A stretch of 16,745 nucleotides of DNA, taken from contig WREZ01000003.1 in NCBI GenBank assembly GCA_009779045.1, positions 1 through 16,745 on the forward strand. Reading direction: 5' to 3'. This stretch comes from Candidatus Bathycorpusculum sp. (GTDB taxonomy: Archaea; Thermoproteota; Bathyarchaeia; Bathyarchaeales; Bathycorpusculaceae). The position numbers and the translations under genes are program-made. Each line of letters opens with the position of its first letter. The stretch's first letter is position 1. The notes beneath the pieces are model-generated. The model saw only the letters and a program-made list of their open reading frames with translations. It made no database searches and was not told where the DNA came from. Below, piece after piece: positions 15,498 through 16,745 of this stretch.

Positions 15498-16745
15498 ATG
15501 GTATCCGATGACCTACATGGGTTACTATCAAAGTTTGTAAAAGCCAATACAAACATCACTGATTTACAATGGGACAAAAGAATGAACCCCCATTTACTGT
15601 TTAACCCCTACTCAAAAGAGTACGAAGAAAAAAAGAAAACCGCACACTATTTCTTACTAACTGCATCAATTCTTGATGATCAAATGGTAGGCTTCGCAGA
15701 AAACGCCAGAAACCTACTTATAAATTTACACAAAAAATTTGAAACCGCACGCCTCTTCGACATCACAAAACCACACCTATTTAACGAAGAAATAACAAAA
15801 TACAGCTTCTACAACTATTTAGGCCCACGTAAAGATACCATAGCAGAAACATTAGCAGCCGTAAACATTTTAGTCAAATTTAAAGCAGAAAAAGACCTAA
15901 TACGATACTCACAAAAATTCGCCACCCCAAGAGATTTCGTGGAAGAAATAACAAAAAGCGTAGAATACATGCGAGGCACACATAAAAACAAAGCATGGAC
16001 ATACATGCGATGGATGACACGCCCAGAACCTGATCTTGAAATCTTTAAACAATACAAACCAGAAGACTTACTAGTACCCCTAACAAAAGAAAACGCTAAC
16101 GTCGCAATAAGCTTAGGCCTTATAAAAACCACCATACCATACCTATGGAAAAACGAAAACACCGCCCTAAACGCACAACAAAAACTCACCGAATACGCCA
16201 AAAGAATCTTCCCCAAAGACCCCGCAAAAATAGACTACCCACTCTTTCTCTTAGGCAGATGGCTAAAACGCAAAAACCTAAACCGAAACACCCTAAAAGA
16301 AGCCCTACAATTTTTTGAACAAATCCAAAAAGTCACAGGTCAACCCCAAATAAACGATCAAAAACTAAGCCGCTACAAAAGCGGATGGGAAAAAGAAACC
16401 GCACGAACACTAATACAAATGAACATACCCTACGGCTATGAAACCATTACCTTCCCACTACCAGGAGACAGATACACACCAGACTTCATCTTAGACAAAG
16501 AAATAAATGGCAGAAAAATTGTCTTAGAACCACACTATGAAATGAACCTTAAACAATCCTCAAAATACTCACTATTCAAACAAACCTACGGACACAAATT
16601 TATGCTCATTTTACTTTTAAAAAATGATTTAATATCATTCTTTAACAAAAGAAACATCCTTACAAATGACGTATGCGATGATGTGTGGCCAATAGAATTC
16701 GTTGGATTACTTATAGATAAAATAAAAACAGGCGAATACGGTCAA
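15498..16745 (+). CDS. DUF2400-like (glycosylase-type) domain joined to a probable PD-(D/E)XK-like nuclease, partial at right edge
   Basis: There are 416 codons open to the window edge, starting at ATG 15498 with GAGG at 15487-15490. Residues about 45-255 follow the DUF2400/TIGR02757 pattern, a helix-hairpin-helix DNA glycosylase-like family: HYFLLTASILDDQ (50-62), KAWTYMRWMTRPEPDLEIF (165-183), LLVPLTKENANVAISLGL (191-208) and FPKDPAKIDYPLFLLGRW (238-255). After a linker comes a compact alpha/beta region: GWEKETARTL (296-305), IPYGYETITFPL, TPDFIL (327-332), KIVLEPHYE (340-348), then YGHKFMLILLL. Its PD...E layout recalls PD-(D/E)XK nucleases, although the last position is His346 rather than Lys. 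Both readings come from pattern recognition. A DNA-damage repair or DNA-cleaving role is inferred. Base use is very C-poor in G terms: G is scarce and C common on the coding strand. Confidence 0.6.
   Translation, partial: MVSDDLHGLLSKFVKANTNITDLQWDKRMNPHLLFNPYSKEYEEKKKTAHYFLLTASILDDQMVGFAENARNLLINLHKKFETARLFDITKPHLFNEEITKYSFYNYLGPRKDTIAETLAAVNILVKFKAEKDLIRYSQKFATPRDFVEEITKSVEYMRGTHKNKAWTYMRWMTRPEPDLEIFKQYKPEDLLVPLTKENANVAISLGLIKTTIPYLWKNENTALNAQQKLTEYAKRIFPKDPAKIDYPLFLLGRWLKRKNLNRNTLKEALQFFEQIQKVTGQPQINDQKLSRYKSGWEKETARTLIQMNIPYGYETITFPLPGDRYTPDFILDKEINGRKIVLEPHYEMNLKQSSKYSLFKQTYGHKFMLILLLKNDLISFFNKRNILTNDVCDDVWPIEFVGLLIDKIKTGEYGQ

Noticed and set aside
15815..16216. Minus-strand frame of 133 codons
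   Set aside because: It is antisense to the DUF2400-like gene, which has a better start, promoter and family pattern.
1..16745. CRISPR arrays, tRNA or rRNA genes
   Set aside because: No regularly spaced repeats and no cloverleaf or rRNA-like stretches were seen in the gaps.

Overview
The window looks like a chromosomal piece of an AT-rich archaeon. The evidence is a DUF106 (EMC3/YidC-like) gene followed by an archaeal-type (d)CMP kinase, TATA-box promoters about 26 bases ahead of likely start sites, GGTGA/GAGG ribosome binding sites, T-tract terminators, and large secreted propeller proteins with a C-terminal membrane anchor. A Bathyarchaeia-like lineage (TACK/Thermoproteota) is my best guess from this mix of genes; that is inference, since no rRNA or other marker lies in the window.

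Left part (1-4730): the 3' end of a transposase-like frame abuts a 5'-truncated PQQ-type beta-propeller gene. It is followed by an intact paralogue with signal peptide, Ig-like domains, propeller and C-terminal anchor. The left copy appears to have been cut by an insertion element.

Middle part (4950-9880): a small TPR protein is divergent from an ECF-transporter S component, which is followed closely by a PurM/HypE-like (AIR synthase-related) enzyme. A 377-base gap then leads to an Rrf2-family regulator with three conserved cysteines and a perfect 16-base palindrome just upstream of its TATA box. A family 2 glycosyltransferase and a SPASM-like radical SAM protein are transcribed divergently from one gap.

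Right part (9940-16745): on the minus strand run a DUF106 membrane insertase-like gene, CMP kinase, a MarR regulator and two ABC exporter half-transporters. The MarR-ABC-ABC set reads as a regulated heterodimeric exporter with one degenerate ATPase site, perhaps acquired from gut Firmicutes. Divergent from DUF106, and open at the window edge, is a gene joining a DUF2400-like (TIGR02757, helix-hairpin-helix glycosylase-like) region to a probable PD-(D/E)XK-type nuclease domain. I consider it the best candidate here for an undescribed system.

A further pattern is that G-versus-C skew on the plus strand switches several times, in places inside single genes, without following gene orientation.
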